This document shows, piece by piece, positions 26,797 to 35,348 of a stretch of DNA of 64,000 nucleotides (its first letter is position 1; every line of letters begins with the position of its first letter). Below the pieces are notes generated by a model. That model was not told where the DNA came from. It was given only the letters and a program-made list of their open reading frames with translations, and ran no database searches. Both the position numbers and the translations under genes were made by a program. This DNA is from Ornithinimicrobium sediminis (lineage in GTDB: Bacteria > Actinomycetota > Actinomycetes > Actinomycetales > Dermatophilaceae). The stretch spans positions 124,001 through 188,000 of the forward strand of contig NZ_JAJSDQ010000001.1 of NCBI RefSeq assembly GCF_021272345.1. Direction: 5' to 3'.

Positions 26797-28411
26797 GAGC
26801 TGGGAGAGCCCTCGGGGGTCTCGGCAGTCGTCGCTGCCCATGAGGGCGGGGCCGCCTTCATGGCCGACGGGTACGCACGAGCCAGTGGCCGCTTCGGTGT
26901 CTGCCTGGCCATCGGCGGGCCGGGCGTCGCCAACATGGTCGGCCCCCTGGCGGCGGCGTACGCCGACGAGTCCCCGGTGCTGTGCATCACCGGTCAGGTG
27001 CCCACTGCATGGGAGGGCCGAGGTGCGTTCCAGGACGCCAGCCCGGCCGGGATGGACGACATGGCCTTCCTGCGGCCGGTGACGGCCTACGCCCAGGAGG
27101 TCGTCAAGGCCGGTGACGTCGCGCACCACCTGCACGTGGCGCTGCGCACCATGCTCGGCCTGGAGCGCCGACCGGTGAACCTGTCACTGGCGAAGGACAT
27201 CCAGAAGCGCAGAGGTCCACGACACCTACCGCCCGCTGACCGACGCCACCGTGGACCCGCCTCGTCTGGTCGACACCGCCGCCGTGGCCGCGCTGGCGAC
27301 GACCATGGCCGAGCACCAGAACATCGTCCTGCTGTGTGGCAACGGTGCCGTCCAGTCAGGGGCCTCCGAGACGCTGGTCGCCTTCGCGGAGCGGTTCCAC
27401 CTGCCGGTCGCGACGACCCTGCGCGCCAAGGGCAGCTTCCCGGAGGACCACGACCTGTCGCTCGGGGTGTTCGGCTACGCCGGCACCCGGCATGCCACAG
27501 CCGCGCTGCTGGGCGGAGAGGCCGACCTCGTGGTGGTGCTCGGCTCGAGCCTCAACCAGCGCGACACCATGGTCTGGAGCGAGAGGCTGCGTCCCGACGG
27601 AGGGATCGTCCAGGTCGACCTGGACCCGACCGTCTTCGGTCGCAACTACCCCGTGGACCACACCGTGGTGGGCGACGTGCGTGCCACCCTGGAGGTCCTG
27701 CTCGCCGACACCGGACTCGCCACCGCCCTGGAGACCGGCTCCCAGCACCGGCAGCGCTGGCTGGACAGCATCCAGGTCCAGGACCGCCACTACGACAGCG
27801 ACACCCAGAGCAGCGACCAGGTGCCGATCCATCCGGCGAGGGTCGTCGCAGACCTGAGGGCCGTGGCCCCACACAGCACGGTGGTCCTCGTCGACTCCGG
27901 CGCCCACCGGGCCTTCACCGGCCACCACTGGGACGCCTACCGGCCGCAGGACTACCTGTCGTCCACCACCCTGGCACCCATGGGCTGGGCCGTCGCAGCG
28001 GGCGTCGGCGCCCAGGTCGCCCGGCCGGGGGACCCGGTGGTGGTCGTCACCGGAGACGGCTGCATGCTCATGCACGGCATGGAGGTGCAGACGGCCGCCG
28101 CCCATGGGCTCCCGGTCGTGTTCGTCGTGCTCAACAACTCGGCTCTCGGCAACGTCTACCTGCGCGCTCGCACGATGAGTGACTCCGCCGGGGCGCTGGC
28201 GACGCTGCAGACCCATGACTGGGTGGCCTTCGGCCGGTCGCTGGGAGCAGACGGGCTGCGCGTGGAGGACCCTGCCGACCTCACCGCGGCCTTCGAGCGG
28301 GCCTTCGCCGCATCCGGGCCCTTCGTCCTGGACATCCGCACGGACCGGGACGCCGCGACCCCCATCACCGCGTGGACCGAGGCCGGCCGCGAATGGATGG
28401 AGGCACACTGA
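26797..28411 (+). pseudogene. Thiamine diphosphate-dependent enzyme (acetolactate synthase-like), broken
   Basis: Protein similarity to the ALS/benzoylformate decarboxylase family runs across this stretch in two frames. Frame one (about 26800-27207) gives the middle of the TPP_N domain (AAHEGGAAFMADGYARASGR, GGPGVANMVGPLAAAYADESPVLCITGQVP, LERRPVNLSLAKDIQ). Frame two (from 27209) continues (AEVHDTYRPLTDATVDPP) through the central domain to the TPP-binding C-domain (VVVVTGDGCMLMHGMEVQTAAAHGLPVVFVVLNN) and a normal stop at 28411. One extra base near 27208 explains the shift. The first 30-40 residues of the family are missing and no in-frame start precedes ATG 26860-26865. The downstream part could still be translated from GTG 27251. 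It is coupled to the next gene (TGATG overlap). Confidence 0.8.
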
Positions 28412-28956
28412 TGGCTCGCATCCCCCCCGCGACCCGCGAGGTGCTGGACCCTCACGGGCAGGAGATCTACGACCGGCTCGCCGGGCCGCGCCACGGCCTC
28501 TCCGGTATGTACCAGGTGCTCATGCACCATCCGGACCTGGCCGCCCACGTGGGGGACCTGGGCGGCTTCTTCCGTTTCGGCTCCACCCTCCCCGGGGACA
28601 TCCGTGAGCTGGCCATCATGGCGACGGCACGCAGCCTCGGGACCCCCTTCATGTGGGAGAAGCACGTGCCCTTCGCCGAGGCGGAGCAGCTGTCGAGCGC
28701 GTCGGTGGAGGCCGTGCGCACCGGTGACCCGCTCACCGCCGACATCCCGTTGGCCCACAAGGCCGTCTGGGAGCTGGCCCGCCACATCGCCGCGCAGGAG
28801 GTGGTCCCCCCCGACCTGCAAGCACTGCTCGAGGGCGAGTTCGGCACCCAGGGTCTGGTCGAGATGGTTGCGGTGTGCGGGTTCTACCGGTTCATCGCCA
28901 CGATCGCCGTCTCGTTCGACGTCCCCCTCCCCGACGCCGGCCCACAGCCCTTCTGA
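28411..28956 (+). CDS. Carboxymuconolactone decarboxylase family protein (first copy)
   Basis: A 181-residue alpha-helical protein of the CMD/AhpD superfamily. The core is GSTLPGDIRELAIMATARSLGTPFMWEKHVPFAEAE (about residues 50-85), which carries the conserved Arg-Glu and the Trp-Glu-x-His of decarboxylase-type members. The CxxC of AhpD peroxidases is absent, so a redox role like AhpD is unlikely. ATG 28411 overlaps the stop of the TPP-enzyme frame by one base. It is followed at 29033 by a related gene with only moderate similarity, so the pair could form a heteromer. Substrate unknown; the setting with a DyP peroxidase suggests aromatic compounds. Confidence 0.85.
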   Translation: MARIPPATREVLDPHGQEIYDRLAGPRHGLSGMYQVLMHHPDLAAHVGDLGGFFRFGSTLPGDIRELAIMATARSLGTPFMWEKHVPFAEAEQLSSASVEAVRTGDPLTADIPLAHKAVWELARHIAAQEVVPPDLQALLEGEFGTQGLVEMVAVCGFYRFIATIAVSFDVPLPDAGPQPF

Positions 28957-29032
28957 CCATGGTCACCGCCCACGCCTCCCACCCCCATCTGCGTGCGGCG
29001 CACACCGCCCCCTCGGAGAAGAGATCCCTGTG

Positions 29033-29596
29033 ATGGAACGCCTACCGGTGCACACGACTCCTGACGGCCTCGAAGGCGAGGCGCTCGAGGTCTTCACCGA
29101 GATCCAGCAGAGCCGCGGCATGGTCGTGGGAGCGCTGGCCGCCCTGCTGAACAGCCCGCCATTGGCGCGGCTGGTCTCGGACATGGGTGCCTACATACGC
29201 TTCCACTCCGTGCTGGAGCCGGAGGTGCGCGAGCTGACCATCCTGGCGGCACTGCGAGAGACCGACTGCGAGTTCGAGTGGTCCTTCCACGAGAAGTACG
29301 CCCTCGAGGCCGGCGTGTCCCAGGACACGGTCGACGTCGTGAAGTACGGGCGTGACCTGCAGGGCGTGCCTGCAGCGCACGCAGAGGTCATCCAGGTCGT
29401 GCGCGAGCTGCTGCGCCGCAGACAGGTGGCCCCGGCCACCCGCCAGGCGCTGCTGGACAGGTACGACGACCAGACGGTCACCGAGGTCGTGGGCCTGACC
29501 GGCTACTACGCGCTCGTCTCCCAGGTCCTCAACTTCTGGCAGCTCCCGGGACCGGACGGCGCACCATCCCTGCCCCGACGACCAGTGAGTGGCTGA
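29033..29596 (+). CDS. Carboxymuconolactone decarboxylase family protein (second copy)
   Basis: A 187-residue protein with the same fold as the gene before it: VLEPEVRELTILAALRETDCEFEWSFHEKYALEAGVSQDTVDVV is the CMD core (Glu-Trp-x-x-His, about residues 62-105). ATG 29033 follows GGAGAAGAG with a rather long 12-base gap; 76 bases separate it from the first copy. Its stop overlaps the DyP start (TGATG). The two CMD copies differ at most positions outside the core, so they are old paralogs rather than a recent duplication. Confidence 0.85.
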   Translation: MERLPVHTTPDGLEGEALEVFTEIQQSRGMVVGALAALLNSPPLARLVSDMGAYIRFHSVLEPEVRELTILAALRETDCEFEWSFHEKYALEAGVSQDTVDVVKYGRDLQGVPAAHAEVIQVVRELLRRRQVAPATRQALLDRYDDQTVTEVVGLTGYYALVSQVLNFWQLPGPDGAPSLPRRPVSG

Positions 29597-31023
29597 TGAT
29601 CAACCTCAACTCGACCAACCTCGACATCACCGACCCCGACCTTCGGTCCTCGTTCAGCGACCTGCAGGGCGGCATCCTCAAGAGCCACGGCCGCGACGTC
29701 TCGCGACATGTGTTCGTGCGCTTCCATGACGCGGAGCTCGCCCGTACCTGGGTGCGCTCCATGGCGGAGAGTGTGACCTCTGCCCTTCAGCAGCACGAGT
29801 CGGCGGTGGAGTGGAAGGCGACCGGCAAGGAGCATCTCTTCACCTCCCTCATGCTGAGCGGCGACGGCTACCGCGCTCTCCACGTGGACCAGGCGAGAGC
29901 TCCCCGGGACAAGGCGTTCACCGCCGGCATGAAGGACCTCGACCAGACCTACAACACCGCTCCCCGCGGGGATCACAAGCCGACCGCCAACCCCCTGGCG
30001 GACGACCCGCAGGACTGGGAGGAGGCGTTCCGGTCCGAGGTCCACGCGCTGGCTCTCTTTGCCTACGGCAGCGACGGGCACGACGACGACGAGGCGGCGG
30101 CAGCGGTCGACGCAGCAGTCAAGGAGCTCGCCGCCGCGCTGTCGGGGGGAGCCGGCGAGATCGTCTGCGTGCAGAGCGGACACGCTCTGCGCAACGACAT
30201 CGGCCAGGTCATCGAGCACTTCGGCTTCACCGACGGCGTCAGTGACCCACTGGTCCTCAAGTCCGACCTGGACCGTGCCTACGCCAACGGCGGCTTCGAG
30301 CACTACGACCCGAGCATCAACATCGGCGGCGTCATCGTCCCCGACCCCGGCGGCGGTCCGGACGCCTATGGAAGCTTCGTGGTCTACCGGAAGCTGCAGC
30401 AGAACCTGCGGGGTTTCGCTGACCACACCGCACAGATGGCAGACGCGCTGGGCGTCGACCGAGACCTGGCCGGTGCCCTGGTCATGGGCCGGTTCAAGGA
30501 CGGCACCCCGGTGGGTGAGCAGAGCGTCCCCGGCTGGCGCAACGAGTTCAACGACTTCAACTACGACGACGACTGGACGGGCCTGCGGTGCCCACTGGCC
30601 AGCCATGCCCGACGGTCCAACCCTCGTGGTGACACCTACCGCAGGTTCGGGTCACCGGAGACGATCGAGCGGAGCCGGCGCATCGTGCGACGCGGCATCA
30701 GCTACGGCACCCCCGACCTGGACCCCCCGCAGGAGTGGACCGACACCGGCCTGCTCTTCCTGTGCTACCAGGCCAACATCGAGGACCAGTTCATCTTCAT
30801 CCAGCACACCTGGTGCAACAACCAGGACTTCCTGGAGGACGCCGTGGGCAGGGACCCGGTCGCCGGCCAGTGCCCGGCGGACGAGCAGCGCAACCCGCAG
30901 GTGTGGCCCACACAGTGGGGACGGCCGCACTCCGAGAGGTCCTTCGAGTTCGGCGACCACGTCCGCATGCGCGGCGGTGAGTACTTCTTCGTGCCCAGCC
31001 TCTCTGCGCTACGGACCATGTGA
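29596..31023 (+). CDS. DyP-type haem peroxidase
   Basis: A 475-residue dye-decolourising peroxidase. The distal motif GFxDG is GFTDG (about residues 211-215), and the proximal haem histidine sits in CPLASHARRSNPRGDTYRR (about 331-350). It has no signal peptide or Tat motif, so it is cytoplasmic unless packaged. The length and the late insertions point to the larger C/D-type (lignin/dye-active) subgroup. Its C-terminus (VPSLSALRTM) does not look like an encapsulin cargo tag and no encapsulin gene is nearby. It ends the TPP-CMD-CMD-DyP unit, 30 bases from the convergent PBP2 stop. Likely role: peroxide-driven oxidation of aromatic compounds. Confidence 0.92.
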   Translation: MINLNSTNLDITDPDLRSSFSDLQGGILKSHGRDVSRHVFVRFHDAELARTWVRSMAESVTSALQQHESAVEWKATGKEHLFTSLMLSGDGYRALHVDQARAPRDKAFTAGMKDLDQTYNTAPRGDHKPTANPLADDPQDWEEAFRSEVHALALFAYGSDGHDDDEAAAAVDAAVKELAAALSGGAGEIVCVQSGHALRNDIGQVIEHFGFTDGVSDPLVLKSDLDRAYANGGFEHYDPSINIGGVIVPDPGGGPDAYGSFVVYRKLQQNLRGFADHTAQMADALGVDRDLAGALVMGRFKDGTPVGEQSVPGWRNEFNDFNYDDDWTGLRCPLASHARRSNPRGDTYRRFGSPETIERSRRIVRRGISYGTPDLDPPQEWTDTGLLFLCYQANIEDQFIFIQHTWCNNQDFLEDAVGRDPVAGQCPADEQRNPQVWPTQWGRPHSERSFEFGDHVRMRGGEYFFVPSLSALRTM

Positions 31024-31053
31024 GGTCTGCAGCACCCGACGCCGCTCGCTCCG

Positions 31054-33054
31054 TCACCGTTCGCGCAGGACGTCCCAGATGCGGCGGGCGGCGGGCGCGG
31101 CGACCTCACCGCCGATGCCGCCCTGCTCGACCACGACCACGACCGCATACCGCGGGTCGTCCACCGGTCCGTACGAGGCGTACCAGGCGGTGGAGCGACG
31201 CCCGAACGACTCGGCCGAGCCGGTCTTGCCGGCGACGGGGTAGGACTCCAGGTCGAAGCCCGCGAAGGCCGGCGCACCGGTGCCGTCGGTGTTGACCCCC
31301 TCGAGGCCGCGGCGGACGACCTCCAGCGCCCGCTCCTCCAGGAAGACCTCCCCCGCCGGCCCCGGCGCGAACGTCTCCAGCTGCTCGCCGTCCGCCGACC
31401 GGACACCGGAGGCCACGTGCGGGGTCACCAGGGTGCCTCCGTTGGCGATGGCGGCATACACGACTGCCATCTGCAGCGGGGTGACCGACAGGTCACCCTG
31501 CCCGATCGAGAAGTTGGCCGCGTCGCCCGGCCGGTACTGCCAGCCGTCGGTGCAGCTCTCGCGTGCCAGCTGCTCGAGGAACTGCCGCCGCTCGGTGTCG
31601 CTCTCCTCCGGGTAGCCGGACTCGGCCCGGGCGCACGACTCCTCCCGGGTCGCCTCCCAGTAGCCGCGCTTCCACTCCCGACCGGGCACCAGCCCGGCCA
31701 CCTCCCCTGGCAGGTCGATGCCGGTGGGCCGCCCCAGGCCGAAGTCCTGAGCCAGCAGCACGTAGGGGTCCCGGAGGTCCTCCTCCTGGTCCAGTCCGCC
31801 CAGGTCGCGCCAGGTGTCGTAGGCCCAGCGGTAGAAGACGGTGTCGCAGGACACCTCCATGACCCGCTGCAGGTCGAGGTCGCCGTAGGCCCGTGACTCG
31901 TAGTTGGTGAACCGCTGACCGGAGATGCTCACCGCGCCGGGGCACGGGTAGCTGCCGTCCGGGTCGACCCCCGAGGCGAGTGCGGCCGGCAGGGACACGA
32001 CCTTGAACGTCGAGGCCGGCGGCAGGGTCTCCCCCAGCACGCGGTCCGAGAGGGGCTCGCCCCGGTCAGCGTCGGTGAGCGCGTCGAGCTCGGCCTGGGT
32101 CACACCGCGCGCCCAGACGTCCGGGTCGTAGGTCGGCCAGCTGGCCGCTGCAGTGACCGCCCCCGTCTGCACGTCGAGCACCACCGCAGCCGCCGAGTCG
32201 GCCGGCCAGTCCTCCTCCCGGGACGTCTCCACCGTGTCGGCCAGGACCTCCTCCACAGCGGCCTGGACCTCGGGGTCGAGGTGGGTGAGCAGGTCGGCCC
32301 CCGGGGCCGGGGGGGTGCGTGTGCGCAGGCCGGTCACGACGCCACGGGGGTCGACCGTCAGGGTGGTGCGACCGGGGGTGCCGCGCAGCACGTCGTCGTA
32401 GGTCGCCTCCAACCCGTCGCGACCCAGGAGGTCCTCCGCCGTGAGCGTGCCCTCGGAGGCCTCCACCTCGGTCTGGACGGGACGGCCGAGGTAGCCCAGC
32501 ACGTGGGCGGCGTTGACCAGGTCTGCGGTGTGGTCCCGCACCGGTCTGGTCTCCACCGCGACACCCGGGAAGCGCTCCGGGTCCTCCAGCACGGCGAGCG
32601 CGTGCAGCGGGTCGACGTCGTAGGCCACCGGCACCGGGCGGTAGGGCGAGCCACTGAAGCACGACGGCACCGGCGGTGCCCCCGCCGTGCCGCAGAGCCG
32701 GGTGCGACCCCACACCTCCTCCACGGGCCTGCGCAGCGCGACAGCCAACGCGACCATGAGCCCACGTCCCTCGTCAGGAGCCTCGAGCAGCACCTCGGGC
32801 TCCACCGCGACGACCGTCGTGGCGACGTTGCCGACCAGGGTCGTCCCGTCCGCGGCCAGGATGCGGCCGCGCACCGCGGGGGTCATGACCTCCCGGGTGC
32901 TCTCGACGACAGCCTGGTCCACGAGCTCCGGGTGCTCGACGAGCTGCCACTGCACCAGACGGCCCAGCAGGACGGCTCCCAGCACGAGCACGACGGCCAT
33001 CAGCGCCCAGACCGGGCCGACTCCGAGGCCGCCCCGTCCTGCCGTCAGGCCCAT
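31054..33054 (-). CDS. mrdA: Penicillin-binding protein 2 (class B, elongation-specific transpeptidase)
   Basis: A 666-residue bitopic protein: one membrane anchor (WALMAVVLVLGAVLLGRLVQW, about 15-38), a PBP dimerisation domain, then the transpeptidase. The active-site motifs are STFK (about residue 347), SCD (the PBP2 form of SxN) and KTGS (about 608). It cross-links peptidoglycan during side-wall growth and should work with the MreBCD proteins encoded just upstream. Start: ATG 33054 (10-base overlap with mreD); ATG 33072 is an alternative. The rodA gene that normally follows is missing here; the convergent DyP gene takes its place. Confidence 0.94.
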   Translation of the reverse strand: MGLTAGRGGLGVGPVWALMAVVLVLGAVLLGRLVQWQLVEHPELVDQAVVESTREVMTPAVRGRILAADGTTLVGNVATTVVAVEPEVLLEAPDEGRGLMVALAVALRRPVEEVWGRTRLCGTAGAPPVPSCFSGSPYRPVPVAYDVDPLHALAVLEDPERFPGVAVETRPVRDHTADLVNAAHVLGYLGRPVQTEVEASEGTLTAEDLLGRDGLEATYDDVLRGTPGRTTLTVDPRGVVTGLRTRTPPAPGADLLTHLDPEVQAAVEEVLADTVETSREEDWPADSAAAVVLDVQTGAVTAAASWPTYDPDVWARGVTQAELDALTDADRGEPLSDRVLGETLPPASTFKVVSLPAALASGVDPDGSYPCPGAVSISGQRFTNYESRAYGDLDLQRVMEVSCDTVFYRWAYDTWRDLGGLDQEEDLRDPYVLLAQDFGLGRPTGIDLPGEVAGLVPGREWKRGYWEATREESCARAESGYPEESDTERRQFLEQLARESCTDGWQYRPGDAANFSIGQGDLSVTPLQMAVVYAAIANGGTLVTPHVASGVRSADGEQLETFAPGPAGEVFLEERALEVVRRGLEGVNTDGTGAPAFAGFDLESYPVAGKTGSAESFGRRSTAWYASYGPVDDPRYAVVVVVEQGGIGGEVAAPAARRIWDVLRER

Positions 33055-33533
33055 CCGCGCACCGTCCACCATCGCTCGAGCGCCACCAGCAGCGGCAGTG
33101 CCACCACGGCCACCACCGAGGTCACCAGGAGTGTCCACAGCAGGTCACCGGGCGCGGCAAGCCCCACCCCCGCGGCCGAGGCCGTCCCCCGCACCGCCAG
33201 CACCGCCGCCGCACCGACCACCGTCGCGACCAGCGGCACCAGGGGCGACCACGCGGCATACCGTCGGGCCGTCCCGACCAGCGCGCCCGCACCTGCGTAG
33301 ACCAGCGCTGCGCTGCCCAGCACCTCCGTGCCCGGTGGCGCCAGGTCGACCAGCCAGCCGCCGGCCAGGCCGACCAGCGCACCGGTGACCGGCCCGTGCA
33401 GCAGCGCGGCGGCGGCGACGACGAGCACGACCAGGTCGGGGCGGGCAGGGACCACCCAGGGGGTCAGGGCGGGCAGCAGCACGGCTGCGAGCAGCAGCAC
33501 GGCGCGCCCCAGGACGCTGGGGAGGTGGCTCAC
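33045..33533 (-). CDS. mreD: Rod shape-determining protein MreD
   Basis: A 162-residue integral membrane protein with about five hydrophobic segments (AVLLLAAVLLPALTPWVV, LVVLVVAAAALLHGPVTGALVGLAGGWLVDLAPPG). The GxxxGxxxD (LVGLAGGWLVDLAPPG) block is the best MreD mark. It belongs to the elongasome that positions wall synthesis. GTG 33533 overlaps the mreC stop (GTGA), and its end overlaps PBP2. Sequence conservation in MreD is low; position between mreC and mrdA makes the call firm. Confidence 0.88.
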   Translation of the reverse strand: MSHLPSVLGRAVLLLAAVLLPALTPWVVPARPDLVVLVVAAAALLHGPVTGALVGLAGGWLVDLAPPGTEVLGSAALVYAGAGALVGTARRYAAWSPLVPLVATVVGAAAVLAVRGTASAAGVGLAAPGDLLWTLLVTSVVAVVALPLLVALERWWTVRGWA

Positions 33534-34309
33534 GGTGGGCCCTCCGGCACGACGACGCCGACATGGTCCAGGCGGTCCAGCGGGGCGAGCGGGGTGACCT
33601 CCGCGGTGCTGCCCAGCCGGCCGTCGTCCGGGTCCACCGCCGTCACCCGACCCACCAGCACGTCGGCGACGTACGGCCCCGCGCCGGGGCTGCCCACCGT
33701 GCGGACCTCGTCCCCCACCGCCACCGGTGCCTCCCCCAGCACGGTCAGGGTGAGCGCGCCGAAGGGTCGCACGGGCAGGCCGGGGGCTGCCCGTGCGTCG
33801 AGGGCGCCCAGGACCCGGTCCTCGCCCACCCGCACACCGGGCACGACCCGCGGGTCCCCCAGCAGGGCCACGTCGGCCGTCGTCGCCGTCGTGGACACCA
33901 CGCGGCCCACGAGCCCCTCTGCCGCGACCACGCTCCGGTCGGCGCGCACGCCGTCGTCCTCGCCGCGGTCGATGGTCACCTCCCTCGCTCCCACTGGTGC
34001 GGAGCCGGCGCTGACGCCGACGACGCGCGCGAGCACCAGCTCCTGGGTCGCCGGCGCGCTCTCCTGCAGCTGGAGGCGTCCGGCGAGCGCGTCGCGCTCG
34101 GACCGGGCACGGTCGAGCAGCATCAGTGCCTCGTCCCGTTCCGCCCGGGCCCTCGCGGCCCCGCCCGTGGGCCACTGGACGACGCTCTGGACGGGGCCGA
34201 GGGCGGTGGCACCGAGGTCGACCAGGGGGGAGGTCCACTGCGGTCTGGCGAGGTCGACGACCAGCACGAGGGAGGTCACCACGAGCAGGACGAGCAGGAG
34301 CCGGCGCAC
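33530..34309 (-). CDS. mreC: Rod shape-determining protein MreC
   Basis: A 259-residue bitopic protein: a short cytoplasmic end, one transmembrane helix (LLLVLLVVTSLVLVVDLA), a coiled coil (ARARAERDEALMLLDRARSERDALAGRLQLQ, about 50-80) and an extracytoplasmic double beta-barrel with ARVVGVSAGSAP, TIDRGEDDGVRADRSVVAAEGLVGRVV and GDPRVVPGVRV. It links MreB filaments to PBP2. GTG 34309 lies 4 bases after the mreB stop. The stop overlaps mreD. Confidence 0.93.
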   Translation of the reverse strand: MRRLLLVLLVVTSLVLVVDLARPQWTSPLVDLGATALGPVQSVVQWPTGGAARARAERDEALMLLDRARSERDALAGRLQLQESAPATQELVLARVVGVSAGSAPVGAREVTIDRGEDDGVRADRSVVAAEGLVGRVVSTTATTADVALLGDPRVVPGVRVGEDRVLGALDARAAPGLPVRPFGALTLTVLGEAPVAVGDEVRTVGSPGAGPYVADVLVGRVTAVDPDDGRLGSTAEVTPLAPLDRLDHVGVVVPEGPP

Positions 34310-34313
34310 CCCG

Positions 34314-35348
34314 TCACCACCGCTGCGGGGTGACGAGCAGCCGGTCGAGCGCGCCCACATCCTCGACACACGCGCCGGCCCCGCGGATGACTGCACGCTG
34401 GGGATCCTCCGCGACGCGCACCGGCAGACCGAGCTCGCGGTGCAGGCGCTGGTCCATGGCGCGCAGCAGTGCTCCCCCGCCGGTCAGGACGGCGCCGCGG
34501 TCGACGAGGTCGCCCGCCAGCTCCGGCGGACACAGGTCCAGCACCTCGACGACCACCTCGACGATGCGCGCCAGGACCGGCTCGACCATCTCGCGCACCT
34601 CGGTCGAGTCGAGCGTGACCGTGCGCGGCAGCCCGGTGCTGAGGTCCCGCCCACGCACACGGGTACGCAGCACCTCCGGCAGGGGTGCCGCAGCTCCCAC
34701 GGTGAGCTTGATGTGCTCTGCGCTGCGCTCCCCGAGCAGCAGGTCGTGACGGGCCTTGACCCCGGCGACGACCGCCTCGTCGACCGCGTTGCCGCCCACG
34801 CGCAGGCTGCGCGCGTTGACGACCCCACCGAGGCTGATCACGGCGACGTCCGTCGTGCCGCCCCCGATGTCGACGACCAGGCAGGCCGAGGCCTGGTGCA
34901 CCGGCAGGTCTGCGCCGATGGCAGCGGCCATCGCCTCCTCCAGGACGAAGACCCGGCGCGCACCGCACCGGATCGCGGCGTCCTCCAGGGCCCGCCGCTC
35001 CACGGGCGTGACACCGCTCGGCACACACACGACCATCTGCGGCCGCAGCAGCCGCGAGGGGCTGACCCGGGAGACGAAGTGGCGCAGCATCTGCTCCGTC
35101 AGGTCCGCGTCGGTGATGACCCCGTCGGAGAGCGGACGGCGGGTGAGCACCGCCGCCGGGGTGCGCCCCACCATCTCGTATGCCGGGGTGCCGGCTGCCA
35201 GGAGCCGTCCCGTCGCCGCGTCGAGCGCCACGACGGTGGGCTCGTCCAGGACGATCCCACGGCCGCGCTGGTGGACGAGCGTCGTGGCCGTGCCGAGGTC
35301 GACCGCGAGGTCACGGCCGAGCAGCCTCGTGCTCCGTCGTGTGCTCAC
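34314..35348 (-). CDS. mreB: Rod shape-determining protein MreB (actin homologue)
   Basis: A 344-residue actin-fold ATPase that organises side-wall growth. Phosphate loop 1 is LAVDLGTATTLVH, phosphate loop 2 is LVVDIGGGTTDVAVISLGG (about 158-176), and the adenosine motif is AVLTGGGALLRAMD (about 290). GTG 35348 overlaps the preceding gene's stop (GTGA). The presence of a full mreBCD-PBP2 set argues for lateral wall growth in this organism, although many cocci of the order have lost it. The only unusual point is its position behind an oxygenase and a ferredoxin-like gene in one chained operon. Confidence 0.95.
   Translation of the reverse strand: MSTRRSTRLLGRDLAVDLGTATTLVHQRGRGIVLDEPTVVALDAATGRLLAAGTPAYEMVGRTPAAVLTRRPLSDGVITDADLTEQMLRHFVSRVSPSRLLRPQMVVCVPSGVTPVERRALEDAAIRCGARRVFVLEEAMAAAIGADLPVHQASACLVVDIGGGTTDVAVISLGGVVNARSLRVGGNAVDEAVVAGVKARHDLLLGERSAEHIKLTVGAAAPLPEVLRTRVRGRDLSTGLPRTVTLDSTEVREMVEPVLARIVEVVVEVLDLCPPELAGDLVDRGAVLTGGGALLRAMDQRLHRELGLPVRVAEDPQRAVIRGAGACVEDVGALDRLLVTPQRW

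Noticed and set aside
24373-28182. A 1269-codon open frame on the plus strand across ppc
   Set aside because: Its first 2.4 kb is the antisense of the PEP carboxylase gene, whose motifs are intact on the minus strand. Only the last part (after about 26797) carries real protein similarity, and that is described as the TPP pseudogene.
29596-31023. DyP as cargo of an encapsulin nanocompartment
   Set aside because: No encapsulin shell gene lies within the window around it and the protein's C-terminus lacks a cargo-tag-like extension.
31860-32020. The SCD motif of PBP2 as an active-site defect
   Set aside because: Elongation-type PBP2 proteins commonly carry SxD in place of SxN, so this is not unusual.
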